From the NCBI GenBank assembly GCA_017477335.1, contig JAFUVY010000030.1, forward strand, positions 1-46,919: 46,919 nucleotides of DNA, given 5' to 3'. Positions 26,190 to 35,601 of the stretch are shown here, piece after piece. Under the pieces are notes generated by a model. That model did no database searches. It was not told the origin of the DNA and worked only from the letters and a program-made list of their open reading frames with translations. The position numbers were made by a program, and so were the translations under genes. This DNA comes from Bacteroidales bacterium. Its GTDB lineage: Bacteria > Bacteroidota > Bacteroidia > Bacteroidales > UBA932. Within the stretch, counting starts at the first letter, position 1. Every line of letters begins with the position of its first letter.

Positions 26190-28973
26190 GTGAAAAGGTT
26201 AGTTGTATTTTTCATCTTTATAGCCGCCACTGTTTCCGTATTTGCACAAACGGGAACAGTGCGTGGCTTTGTTTTGGGACCTGATGGAAAATCACTTGAC
26301 TTTGCTTCTGTTGTGCTTCGTCCTTCCGGGATGTACACGCTAACGGATGCAGAGGGCCGGTTTACGGTAGAAAATGTCCCTTCAGGGAAAGTGGATATGG
26401 AAATCAGCTTCTTTGGCATGGAGAAGATAGATACCAGTTTCACGCTGCCTGCCGGACATACCCTGACGATGAAGTTCCGAATGGTGGAAACGTCTTTCTC
26501 TCTGGAAAAGGTTACTGTTACCGCCAAACGCAGTGAAGCCGGGAAGAGCACGGCTTCCGAGATTTCCAGGCAGGCTATGGATCACCTTCAGACCAGTTCG
26601 CTGCAGGATATCATGGGCCTTATCCCGGGCGTAGCTCTCAGCAACCCTAACCTCAACAAGGCATCCGCCATATCAGTGCGCGATAATGTCGGCAGTAACA
26701 TGGCATCGCTTGGTACGGCTGTTTTGGTGGACGGAGCTCCTGTTTCAAACAATGCAAACCTTCAGTTCCTGTCGTCGTCCGTGAGTGGAGACGTGGAGAA
26801 TTCTGCAACCAAGTCCGTAGCTTCCTCAGGGACAGATATAAGGTCCCTTTCTACAGATAATATAGAATCTGTGGAAATTATCCGCGGTATCCCTTCTGTA
26901 GAGTATGGAGACCTTACTTCCGGAGCCGTGTTGGTAAAGTCCAAAGCCGGCAAATCCCCTCTTACCATAAGATTGAAGACCAATCCGAATATCTATCAGG
27001 CCAGTGCTTCAAAGGGTTTCTCTCTTTCCGGCAAGGCGGGGGACCTGAATCTGAGCGGGGACTATGCATACAACCGAAAGGACCTTGTCAGGGATTTTGA
27101 CAGTTATCAGCGTTTTAACGCCAAGGCCCTGTGGTCTTTCATGCCCGGAGGGTCAGGAGCCACCTCCATGAACACCTCGCTTTCTTTCACCTTTGCAAGG
27201 GACCGTGCAAAGCCGGATCCGGACTCTTACTACGGCAAGGAGCAAAGCTGGGGTAACACCTTGGGGGTAAGCTTTAATCATAACGGGCATTCTTTTGTTA
27301 ACAAAGGCTGGCTGAAAAACATAAACTGGCTGGTTTCAGGAAGCTATAATGACAAGGTTACACATGTGGAATCTGTGGCCAGCAACGCCCTTAACCTGTA
27401 TTCTACCGCTATGGAAGACGGGGTGACGTACACAAATACCCCCGGACAGCATCTGTTTGACAAAGACGGGAACGAGATAACCAATGCCTCAGACAAGAAT
27501 CTCAAGGCGGTTATCCTTCCCTACTCCTATTTTTATATTTACAATATATATGGTAAGGAGTTAAATGTCTTTGCAAAGGCTAACGCGGATTTTTCCAAAA
27601 CCTGGGGTCCTGTAACCAACCGCATCCTGGTCGGTGCAGATTTTAAGACGGACGGAAACCTTGGCAAAGGAGCAGTGTACAATGACGATGCTCCTCCCTT
27701 CCGCAGTATTGGCAATGCTTCTTCCGGATACAGGAGACGCAATTATTATGATATACCGTTTGTAAATCAGATAGGTGTCTATGCAGAGGATACGTTCCAG
27801 TGGATACTTGGAAGTCGGACTCTTAATATTGTTGGCGGTGCCCGTTTTGACTGGGTTAACGGACTTACCTCCGTGGCTCCCCGTATGAATGCCAGCTTTG
27901 ACATTTTCCCATGGATGACGCTTCGTGGAGGATGGGGTATTTCCACAAAAGCACCTACATCCATGTATCTGTATCCAAATTACGCGTATCAGGATGTGGC
28001 CAACTTCAACGGCATGAGCACAACCTTGCCGGAAGAGGAAAAGCTGCTGGTGGCCACCACAAGAGTTTACGATTCCACCAATCCCAATCTTCAGATACCC
28101 CGTAACAGGAAGGCGGAAATAGGTCTGGATTTTAAAATCGCAGAGCGTTACACGGTGGCCGTCACCTGGTATGACGAACTTATGACCAACGGTCTGGGTA
28201 CAGGACTTGATTTGCCGTCGTTTATATGGTCTCCATACCAGACTTACAAGATTTCCCAGCAGAATCCCGGCACCCAGCCTACGCTGGAAAAGGATGCCGT
28301 TTACAACATGTTCTTCCTGGTTTATAAGCCGTACAATAACGGAAAACATCACAACAAGGGGCTGGAATACGAGATAGACCTCGGACGTTTTGATGCAATC
28401 CGTACATCATTCAATATCAGCGGAGCATGGAGCTACGGCTCTTCCACTAACGCTTCTTATTCCTTCCAGACGCGGACAAACGGCAATTCTCCCGAGCATC
28501 ATATAGGCATATATAATCCGGAGCGGGTGGTATCGCATTACGAAAATTTAATCACAACGCTCAGGGCTACTCACAATATCCCTGAAATAGGATTTGTAAT
28601 AACTCTTACGGCTCAGGCCGATTGGTACAGTGCCGAGTGGAGTACGTACAATAATCCGGACATGTTTGTCAAGTACATATCCTACAAGGACGGCCAGGTG
28701 CACGACTTTGATCCGGCACTCAAGTCAGATCCGGAGTTTGCCTATCTGTTCGACACCCCTTCGCCGCTTCGCGGTGTTGTAGAAAAGACCAGTCCGTATT
28801 TCCTTGTAAATCTTAATCTGAGCAAGGAGATAGGGGATTTTCTTACAGCATCATTTTACGTGAACAACATATTGAATTACAGGCCTAAGGACAGATATGA
28901 GGCTTCCGGTGCTTTCCGGGAACTGGGCATTCCGATGTTCTTCGGTTTTGAAATGAAAATCAATATCAAATAA
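26190..28973 (+). CDS. TonB-dependent receptor (outer-membrane gated transporter)
   Basis: The 927-residue protein has a signal peptide (MKRLVVFFIFIAATVSVFAQ) and GTG as start. A carboxypeptidase-regulatory-like domain (about 22-105; GTVRGFVLGPDGKSLDFASV) precedes the plug domain (about 120-240; SLQDIMGLIPGVAL, VLVDGAPVSN, VEIIRGIPSVEYGDLTSGAV). The rest is a 22-strand-type barrel with typical GWGISTKAPTSMYLYP and NPNLQIPRNRKAEIGL segments, ending in MFFGFEMKINIK. No SusD partner follows, and the plug is of the general, not SusC, type. The neighbours are a lipoprotein, another outer-membrane protein and three proteases. Substrate is unknown; haem or peptide-derived ligands are possible from the HmuY-like features downstream. 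Confidence 0.9.
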   Translation: MKRLVVFFIFIAATVSVFAQTGTVRGFVLGPDGKSLDFASVVLRPSGMYTLTDAEGRFTVENVPSGKVDMEISFFGMEKIDTSFTLPAGHTLTMKFRMVETSFSLEKVTVTAKRSEAGKSTASEISRQAMDHLQTSSLQDIMGLIPGVALSNPNLNKASAISVRDNVGSNMASLGTAVLVDGAPVSNNANLQFLSSSVSGDVENSATKSVASSGTDIRSLSTDNIESVEIIRGIPSVEYGDLTSGAVLVKSKAGKSPLTIRLKTNPNIYQASASKGFSLSGKAGDLNLSGDYAYNRKDLVRDFDSYQRFNAKALWSFMPGGSGATSMNTSLSFTFARDRAKPDPDSYYGKEQSWGNTLGVSFNHNGHSFVNKGWLKNINWLVSGSYNDKVTHVESVASNALNLYSTAMEDGVTYTNTPGQHLFDKDGNEITNASDKNLKAVILPYSYFYIYNIYGKELNVFAKANADFSKTWGPVTNRILVGADFKTDGNLGKGAVYNDDAPPFRSIGNASSGYRRRNYYDIPFVNQIGVYAEDTFQWILGSRTLNIVGGARFDWVNGLTSVAPRMNASFDIFPWMTLRGGWGISTKAPTSMYLYPNYAYQDVANFNGMSTTLPEEEKLLVATTRVYDSTNPNLQIPRNRKAEIGLDFKIAERYTVAVTWYDELMTNGLGTGLDLPSFIWSPYQTYKISQQNPGTQPTLEKDAVYNMFFLVYKPYNNGKHHNKGLEYEIDLGRFDAIRTSFNISGAWSYGSSTNASYSFQTRTNGNSPEHHIGIYNPERVVSHYENLITTLRATHNIPEIGFVITLTAQADWYSAEWSTYNNPDMFVKYISYKDGQVHDFDPALKSDPEFAYLFDTPSPLRGVVEKTSPYFLVNLNLSKEIGDFLTASFYVNNILNYRPKDRYEASGAFRELGIPMFFGFEMKINIK

Positions 28974-28985
28974 ACCATAAACATT

Positions 28986-30236
28986 ATGAAAAAATTATTC
29001 TTCGCATTTGCTGCAGCATTAATTGCTCTCACTGCATGCAAAAAGGAAAATGCAATCAAAACAGTTACTCTTACAGTAACCGTTGACGAGAGTGAACTGA
29101 CCTCTGTAAAGCCGGACACCTACACGGTAACAGCAACAAACAGCGCCACCACCGTGGCCGTTTCTGCAAAGACAGAGAACGGAATCGCCACAATTCCCGG
29201 CCTTGTTCCCGGTATTTACAATCTTAACGTGGCCGCTTCTGTAAGCGAGGGCCCCGCAATTCTCAACTTTATCGGCACCGCCCAATCCGTACAGGTTACG
29301 GCCGACGCTTCCGCAACCGTCAAGGTTGCCGAATCCAAGACTTCCGCTCTTGTTTTCAAGGAGGTTTATTACAATGGATGCACAATCGTGGAACCTTCGG
29401 AGGAAGACGAATATGGTGAGACCTATTTCCGCGACCAATTCTACGAAATCTACAACAACTCCACCGAAACAGTATATGCCGACGGCCTTTGCATAGCAGT
29501 TGGATTATGGCAGTCTTATGCATCCTACGATTTCTCCGTCATTTACACCTATGACATCCCCAACCCGGAGAAATACATTTTCCTCAAGACCATCTGGCAG
29601 ATTCCCGGAGACGGCACCCAGTATCCCGTCAAGCCCGGCGAATCGTTTGTGGTTTGCCAGTGGGGTACCAATCATACTGCAGAGACTCTTGCAGGCAACA
29701 AGTCCATCGACCTTTCCGGTGCAGAATTTGAGGCTATTATTGCCGAGACCACACTTTGGAACGGGCTTGTAATCACCGACAATGCAGCAGTTAATATGTC
29801 CCGCGTAGTCGAGACCGGTTATGCAATGCCTCAGTGGATGGCTTCCGTAGGTGACGACGCTGTTGTGCTCTTCAACCCTTCCGTGGAACTCAAGAACGAG
29901 AACTTTATCTCCTGCACAAACGACGAATACGGTCCCGATGTGCGTGAGGTTCTCCGCAGCGATATCCTCGACGCCGTTCAGTGGCGTACCAATAAGGAAG
30001 ATGGTGAAAAGGCCGGAGGTTTGTACCTTCCTGCAGAGATTGACGGCGGCTTTCAGGCTCTTGGTGCTTCTTACACCGGAAAGAGTATTTCACGTAAAGC
30101 TGCATCCACCCGTGAGGACGGAACGGTAGTCTATCAGGATACCAACAATGCAAGCGTTGACTTCCAGATTAACGACAAGCCTGAGGTTCGTCGCGGTGGT
30201 GCAAAAAAACCTTCCTGGAACACCTGGGCTAAGTAA
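28986..30236 (+). CDS. DUF4876-like surface lipoprotein
   Basis: The 416-residue lipoprotein has the signal MKKLFFAFAAALIALTACKK (Cys18 lipidation). Residues 25-115 form a beta-sandwich of Ig-like type, with TVTLTVTVDESEL and AESKTSALVFKEVYYNG at the border. The C-terminal part, with EIYNNSTETVYADGLCIAVG and DAVQWRTNKEDGEKAGG, resembles the DUF4876 family, which I recall lying directly beside TonB receptors in Bacteroidota. It starts 12 bases after the receptor and 6 bases before the next gene. A surface ligand-binding or lid role, analogous to SusD but unrelated, is an inference. The family number is from memory. Confidence 0.7.
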   Translation: MKKLFFAFAAALIALTACKKENAIKTVTLTVTVDESELTSVKPDTYTVTATNSATTVAVSAKTENGIATIPGLVPGIYNLNVAASVSEGPAILNFIGTAQSVQVTADASATVKVAESKTSALVFKEVYYNGCTIVEPSEEDEYGETYFRDQFYEIYNNSTETVYADGLCIAVGLWQSYASYDFSVIYTYDIPNPEKYIFLKTIWQIPGDGTQYPVKPGESFVVCQWGTNHTAETLAGNKSIDLSGAEFEAIIAETTLWNGLVITDNAAVNMSRVVETGYAMPQWMASVGDDAVVLFNPSVELKNENFISCTNDEYGPDVREVLRSDILDAVQWRTNKEDGEKAGGLYLPAEIDGGFQALGASYTGKSISRKAASTREDGTVVYQDTNNASVDFQINDKPEVRRGGAKKPSWNTWAK

Positions 30237-30242
30237 AACCCT

Positions 30243-31700
30243 ATGAAGCGGCTGTTCTTTACATTTACGGTTCTGTGTCTCGGCATTTTTTCTGCCGGGG
30301 CACAGCATCCGTGGATGCAAACGGGAAATGCCGCAGGAACGGCGTTCGGCCTGTGGAAAGACGGCGGAGCCGTGAATTTGTCTGCAATTCAAAAAGAGGG
30401 CAAACTGCGACCGGTCCAGGAGGCATCTTCTTCTACGGCGGTTATAGCTTCAACATACGGTACGGCCAACGTTGGGAAAGTGCGTCTTTACGGAGATTTT
30501 GCATTCCGGAATATTTTTGACAAGGGGCTGAGCTACAATACAAACTTGTATAGGACGGCCCTGGATATGCCTTACTATATTTTGGACCCTAACGAAAGCA
30601 ACTGGACCAGGCAGGAGTACGACATGAATGTAAAGGCGTCGATTCCAATCGGTGAGCGCTTTGCCGCGGGGCTGTCAGTGAACTATCTGGACTGCGTAGG
30701 AGCAAAACAGAAGGATCCCCGTTCGGAAACATATTTGGTCAAGGCGGGAGTATGCCCCGGAGTTGTCTGGAAGCCGTCAAAAAAACATACATTGGGAATT
30801 TCCGGTGACTTTCTTTACAGTTATGAGCGGGCTTATCCTTCAAACAACAATCCCAAACTGGACCAGAAAACCATTTCAACCCTGGGACTTGGGGAGGGAG
30901 CCAACTCCTATGTGGGAGGAAACAATGGTCTGCACGATTATCATTATACCCTTTGGCGGTTTGGCGGTGCTGTCCAGTATTCCTACAGCGGCTCCTGGAA
31001 TGTAATCAGTGAATTGGGTGTTCGCAAAGAAAGCACAGAGGTCATTCACAAAATCAGTCTTCCAGAGAGCATGGGAAGAACGGACCGCCTTCTGTTTCAC
31101 GCCATGCTGGAAGCATTGTCCGGTCCCCATTTCATTAAAGTAAACGGGTCATTCAGGACTACAGACGGCACAGAGAAAATTCAGGTAAAAGATAATACAT
31201 CCCTAAGCCAGGGTTGGATTACCGTTGCGCAAAACAAGATGAGCCGTTACAACCATGCATCGGTTCTTGCGGACTACTCCTTCACTTTCCCGACAAGTCT
31301 TTCAATAGGAGCCCTCGCTGTCTTTGACATGGAATCTGATGTTTATAACATCCCGGTTTCCACATTCGGCTATTCCAGGATTCGTGCCGGAGCATACGCC
31401 TCAAGGCGTTTCCAAATCCGCAAATCGTCCCTTAATCTCAGGGCTGATGCCGGATACACCGCATCCCTCGGCGGGGACTACGTTTACGGCGGAAGCAAAA
31501 CCGACTCTCCTGCCGTTGCCCTTTACAGGGAATTGCTGGATTATTATACAAGTTCGTATGCCTCTGCCGCCATTGCCGCGGCGTATATTTTTGGAGGCGG
31601 CAAATTGCGTTACTCTGTTTCCGGAGACGCTTCAATACTTGCCGGACCTTCCGGGAAAAACTATTTTACAGGTTCTCTTTCCTTGGGGATTCTGTTTTAG
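30243..31700 (+). CDS. DUF6850-like outer-membrane beta-barrel protein
   Basis: The 485-residue exported protein has a signal peptide ending SAGAQ near residue 20. The remainder is strand-rich with frequent aromatic ends and closes with NYFTGSLSLGILF, a typical barrel terminus. Recognisable early text is NAAGTAFGLWKDGG. Members of this family (DUF6850, from memory) recur next to DUF4876 lipoproteins and their TonB receptors, so the three probably work as one outer-membrane unit. Start ATG at 30243, 6 bases after the lipoprotein stop. No enzymatic motif is visible. Confidence 0.7.
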   Translation: MKRLFFTFTVLCLGIFSAGAQHPWMQTGNAAGTAFGLWKDGGAVNLSAIQKEGKLRPVQEASSSTAVIASTYGTANVGKVRLYGDFAFRNIFDKGLSYNTNLYRTALDMPYYILDPNESNWTRQEYDMNVKASIPIGERFAAGLSVNYLDCVGAKQKDPRSETYLVKAGVCPGVVWKPSKKHTLGISGDFLYSYERAYPSNNNPKLDQKTISTLGLGEGANSYVGGNNGLHDYHYTLWRFGGAVQYSYSGSWNVISELGVRKESTEVIHKISLPESMGRTDRLLFHAMLEALSGPHFIKVNGSFRTTDGTEKIQVKDNTSLSQGWITVAQNKMSRYNHASVLADYSFTFPTSLSIGALAVFDMESDVYNIPVSTFGYSRIRAGAYASRRFQIRKSSLNLRADAGYTASLGGDYVYGGSKTDSPAVALYRELLDYYTSSYASAAIAAAYIFGGGKLRYSVSGDASILAGPSGKNYFTGSLSLGILF

Positions 31701-31711
31701 AAAGGAATTTT

Positions 31712-33667
31712 ATGAAAAGATTAATGGCGTTGCTTGCGGCATCGCTTGCTGTGGTGGCGGCTCATGCCGGAGGATTCGCAATAGTTGTGGATTCCGAAAG
31801 CTGGAACCACTGTCAGACAGAAATACAGGCATATGCACAGTCTGTCCGGGAGGATGGGCTTGATGCGTTTATATCGGCTCAGCAGTGGAATAGTCCTGAA
31901 CAGGTGAAAGATTCACTGCTTTTATGGAAGAAAACACGGAATCTTGAAGGTTGCGTCTTTGTTGGAAATATCCCCATTCCGATGATACGCAAGGCGCAGC
32001 ATCTGACATCGGCCTTCAAGATGGACGAGGAGTATGGCGGAAGCCGGAGGGATACATCTGTGCCGTCTGACCGTTTTTATGACGACTTTGACCTTCGTTT
32101 CCGGTCGCTTGGCAGGGATTCTGTCGAAACGCAGTTCTTTTACTACGAGATGGCCCCGGAGTCTCCGCAGGAAATACACTGCGATATTTATTCCGGCCGA
32201 ATCCGCACCAGCGACCATTTCCAGGACAGATATGCAGAACTTTCAGCATATCTGGACAAACTGGTTCGCGTCAGAAGAGAGACTAACCGCCTGGACCACG
32301 TAGTGTCCTATACCGGAGAAGGTTCATTTTCGGACTGCATGATAGCCTGGAAAGATGAGACGGTAACGCTCAGCGAGCAGATTCCAGAGGCGTTCAATGA
32401 TATTGACGGAGCCAAATTCTTTGTGTTTGGACAGTATCCGTTCATGAAGGACGTAGTCCTGGAAGCCTGTGCGGATGACCGTACGGACCTTGTTCTTTTC
32501 CATTGCCACGGCACACCGGAGAGGCAGTGGATTCAGAATCTCCCGCCGGCGGACACGGAGGAGTCTTATGCCATGGATGCCAGGTACCGCCTGCGAGAAA
32601 GTGCCCGCGGTATGGTCAGAAGGGGAAAAACGCCAGAGCAGGCAGTCGGTGAACTTGTTGCCAAATGGAACGTTGACAGCTCATGGGTGGCTGAAGCCTT
32701 TGACCCGGAGACCGCCCTTGCCGATTCCCTTTACGACCTTAAGACGGGCATTGTCCTGGAGGATGTCTGGAAGACGAAGCCAAATGCAAGAATGTACATT
32801 TTTGACGCTTGTTACAATGGCGATTTCAGGGAGAACGATTATATTGCCGGTCGGTATATTTTTTCCGGAGGCAACAGCGTTGTGGGTATAGGCAATACCG
32901 TAAATGTCCTGCAGGACAAGGCTTCTTCCATCGGTCTGAACCTTCTTACTGAAGGCGTGAGGGTGGGTGACTGGCATGCCAGAAGTGCTATTCTTGAGTC
33001 TCATGTCATTGGAGATCCGGCTTTCAGGTTTGCCCCGGCATCTGTCAAGAGCCGCAACGGGTACATGGAAAGGCTGTATGCTCTCACCGAACTTGGTCAT
33101 TCGGCAGATGTGGATGCCTACAGGGCTGCTCTCAGAGCCTCTTTGGAGGATCCTTACGAATATATCCGCCGTAAGGCCGCCTACTATCTGTGCCGCGTCG
33201 GCAGGGCCGAGGATGCCGAAGCTCTTGTACATGCCTATCAGGAAGATTATAACGCCAAGCGTGTTGCGTTCAATATAGAACACAATTCCGCCATGCTTCC
33301 GGACAGCAGTTTTGTCAAGGCTATGCCATCGGCTCCCGCCGCTTTTTTCTCTTCGCTTAATTTGAAGGCATATGGCGCCGAGGCTGTCTTCAAGCATGGG
33401 AATGGCTCCAAGACAAGACGCAACATGTTAAAGATTTTCCGGAACAATCCCTATCCGGAGTATGCCGAGTCACTGGTATTGATAGTGAAAGACAGCACCG
33501 AACCGCTTGAAATCCGCATTACCTGTGCCGAAGCCCTGGGTTGGTACACCGAGGCATGGAACCGCAGCCGTATAGTAGATGCCCTTGAGGGCTATGATTC
33601 AGGAGAACCTTCACTGCAGGATGAGATTACCAGAACAATTGGACGATTGAAAGTGTATCTGAAATGA
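31712..33667 (+). CDS. Gingipain-like (C25-type) cysteine peptidase homologue with C-terminal helical repeats, copy 1
   Basis: The 651-residue exported protein has a signal peptide ending at about residue 19 (AAHAG). Residues 21-440 follow the gingipain plan: LEGCVFVGNIPIP, the SDRFYDDFD segment, YSGRIRTS, then LVLFHCHGTPE with catalytic His266-Gly267, YIFDACYNGDF with nucleophile Cys367, and HVIGDPAFRF, the GDP motif that closes C25 domains. About 80 helical residues lie between the His and the Cys. From 460 to the end are HEAT-like alpha repeats (EYIRRKAAYYLCRVGRAEDA; CAEALGWYTEAW). No type IX secretion sorting domain is visible, so the location is periplasmic or by another route. It overlaps the next paralogue by four bases (ATGA). 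Activity is inferred from the intact dyad. Confidence 0.75.
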   Translation: MKRLMALLAASLAVVAAHAGGFAIVVDSESWNHCQTEIQAYAQSVREDGLDAFISAQQWNSPEQVKDSLLLWKKTRNLEGCVFVGNIPIPMIRKAQHLTSAFKMDEEYGGSRRDTSVPSDRFYDDFDLRFRSLGRDSVETQFFYYEMAPESPQEIHCDIYSGRIRTSDHFQDRYAELSAYLDKLVRVRRETNRLDHVVSYTGEGSFSDCMIAWKDETVTLSEQIPEAFNDIDGAKFFVFGQYPFMKDVVLEACADDRTDLVLFHCHGTPERQWIQNLPPADTEESYAMDARYRLRESARGMVRRGKTPEQAVGELVAKWNVDSSWVAEAFDPETALADSLYDLKTGIVLEDVWKTKPNARMYIFDACYNGDFRENDYIAGRYIFSGGNSVVGIGNTVNVLQDKASSIGLNLLTEGVRVGDWHARSAILESHVIGDPAFRFAPASVKSRNGYMERLYALTELGHSADVDAYRAALRASLEDPYEYIRRKAAYYLCRVGRAEDAEALVHAYQEDYNAKRVAFNIEHNSAMLPDSSFVKAMPSAPAAFFSSLNLKAYGAEAVFKHGNGSKTRRNMLKIFRNNPYPEYAESLVLIVKDSTEPLEIRITCAEALGWYTEAWNRSRIVDALEGYDSGEPSLQDEITRTIGRLKVYLK

Positions 33668-35601
33668 AGAAATTGATAATATCTGCAGTTCTTGCCGTTA
33701 TGGCGGGGACACTTGGTGCACGCAATACTGTTGGAATTATCGTGGACAGGGATACGTACTCTCACTGCCGCACCCAAATAGACGCTTTTGAGGAACAACT
33801 TGTTTCCGAAGGGCTGAACGTACACGTCGAGTCCAGGGAATGGCAAAGCCCGGAAGACGTGAAGGATGTGATATTAAGTCTTGCCGCTTCCCGCCGGAAT
33901 CCGCTGGAAGGGGTAATGCTGGTGGGCGATGTGCCCATTGTTATGGTCAGAGAGGCACAGTGGCTTACCAGCGCTTTCAAAATGAACGAAGACAGGTTCC
34001 CGGTGTTTGAATCCAGCGTGGCTTCAGACAGGTTCTACGACTGCTTTGACCTTTCTTTTGAATTTGTCGCCAAAGACACCGACCACGACGGAGTATTCTA
34101 TTACAGGCTCACCGAGGACGGCAGCCAGACGCTCTCTCCGGATATTTACTCTTCAAGGGTGAAGGTGCCTCAGGTTATGATTGACAGCGGGGCTGACAAA
34201 TATGACCTTATAGCCCGGTTTTTTGAAAAGGCCGTAGCGGCACACAGGGAGAATAACCCTCTGGACAGGATTGCTTTCTACTTTGGAGCGGGCTACAATT
34301 CTGAGGATATGACTGTCTGGAGGCAGCGTCCCATTCAGTACAAAGAGTATTTCCCGGGTGCATTTAAAAAAGCATCCGGAAACCGTTTCCTTTCTTTCCG
34401 TCAGCAGGACGTAATGAAGAAAAACCTGATTACAGAGCTGTCCAGGGAGGATATGGATCTGTTCCAGTTTACAGAGCACGGAGCGCCGGATGTCCAGTAT
34501 CTGAGTCCTTACGGAGTTGCACGTTCTTTGGCAGAAGACTTAAGCAATCTCAGGGAGAAGAATGACTCGATTGCCGAGCGCAATGCAAATTTCTATCAGG
34601 AGGACCTTATAAATGTGCACTGCAATCCCCGCGTGGTTATCCTGAATGCCTGCTTCAATGGTTCTTTCCATAACCCGGAGGGTTACATTGCGGGCGTACA
34701 TGTGTTTGGACCCGGGAAGTGCGTGGTTGCCCAGGGCAACACCGTGAATGCCCTTCAGGACAAATGGGATGACAAACAGTTAGGCCTTCTTTCTCTTGGG
34801 GTGCGGGTCGGATACTGGCAGAGAGAGCAGACATTCCTGGAATCACATCTTATCGGTGACCCGACATTCCGTTTTTCCGGGAATGGGGTGGCAATGGAGA
34901 AGGCCCTTCTGCAGGATAAGCCGAGCACATGGAAAAAACTTATTAAAAGCGCCGACCCCAGGGTGCGCAGCGCTGCTGTGCTTCATGGTGCAAATTCGGA
35001 GTCGGCTATCGAATTTCTGAAAAACGATACGTCCCTGATAGTCCGCACTGCGGCTTTCAATGTGCTTCGGGATGCCGCTGACGGGTATGCGGATGAGGCA
35101 ATTCTGCTTGCACTGCATGATCCTTTTGAGCTCATTGTCCGTCAGGGATGCAGATTTGCAGCCGAGAGGGCGAGTGCGGGACGTGACAGTTGTGTGGTCA
35201 AAGCTCTGTTTGACGTTCTGGACAACCACAAGGAACTGCTGCGTGTGCAGTGGGTTGCCAAAGATGCCCTGTCGGTAATACTGGGACGGGAGTATTTTGA
35301 TGCAGAGGTACAAAAGATTGCTGACACCTCCCTCCCTGACGGCAAAAGGATTTTTTCTATCAGACCTTTCCGCAACAGCCGGTATCCGGCTGCGGCTTAT
35401 GCCATTAAGGATGTGGCGTTGGACAGGAACGCCTCTCCGGAACTCAGAAAAGTTGCACTGGAAGCCTTGGGGTGGTATGACAGGACAGACTTCCGCAGTG
35501 GCATTGCAGAGGCTCTTTCCAAGGCTGGTGCAGAAGAAACAGACATGCCTGCCCAGGTAAGGTGCGAGCTCGGAAAAACAGTTAAAAGGCTTTTAAGATG
35601 A
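33664..35601 (+). CDS. Gingipain-like (C25-type) cysteine peptidase homologue with C-terminal helical repeats, copy 2
   Basis: The 645-residue paralogue of the upstream gene shares the whole architecture. A signal peptide (MKKLIISAVLAVMAGTLGA) comes first. The caspase-haemoglobinase fold shows LEGVMLVGDVPIVMVREAQW, ASDRFYDCFDLSF, LFQFTEHGAPD (His272-Gly273), VVILNACFNGSF (Cys330) and SHLIGDPTFRF (GDP at 398-400). HEAT-like repeats run from about 420 (DPRVRSAAVLHGA) to the end. The copies are clearly diverged, so the duplication is not recent and both dyads are kept, which suggests distinct specificities. It is coupled by ATGA overlaps to both neighbours. No type IX sorting domain is seen. Confidence 0.75.
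   Translation: MKKLIISAVLAVMAGTLGARNTVGIIVDRDTYSHCRTQIDAFEEQLVSEGLNVHVESREWQSPEDVKDVILSLAASRRNPLEGVMLVGDVPIVMVREAQWLTSAFKMNEDRFPVFESSVASDRFYDCFDLSFEFVAKDTDHDGVFYYRLTEDGSQTLSPDIYSSRVKVPQVMIDSGADKYDLIARFFEKAVAAHRENNPLDRIAFYFGAGYNSEDMTVWRQRPIQYKEYFPGAFKKASGNRFLSFRQQDVMKKNLITELSREDMDLFQFTEHGAPDVQYLSPYGVARSLAEDLSNLREKNDSIAERNANFYQEDLINVHCNPRVVILNACFNGSFHNPEGYIAGVHVFGPGKCVVAQGNTVNALQDKWDDKQLGLLSLGVRVGYWQREQTFLESHLIGDPTFRFSGNGVAMEKALLQDKPSTWKKLIKSADPRVRSAAVLHGANSESAIEFLKNDTSLIVRTAAFNVLRDAADGYADEAILLALHDPFELIVRQGCRFAAERASAGRDSCVVKALFDVLDNHKELLRVQWVAKDALSVILGREYFDAEVQKIADTSLPDGKRIFSIRPFRNSRYPAAAYAIKDVALDRNASPELRKVALEALGWYDRTDFRSGIAEALSKAGAEETDMPAQVRCELGKTVKRLLR

Noticed and set aside
26190..30236. A SusC/SusD polysaccharide utilisation pair
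   Set aside because: The receptor lacks SusC-specific features and the lipoprotein is beta-rich, not the alpha-helical SusD TPR fold.
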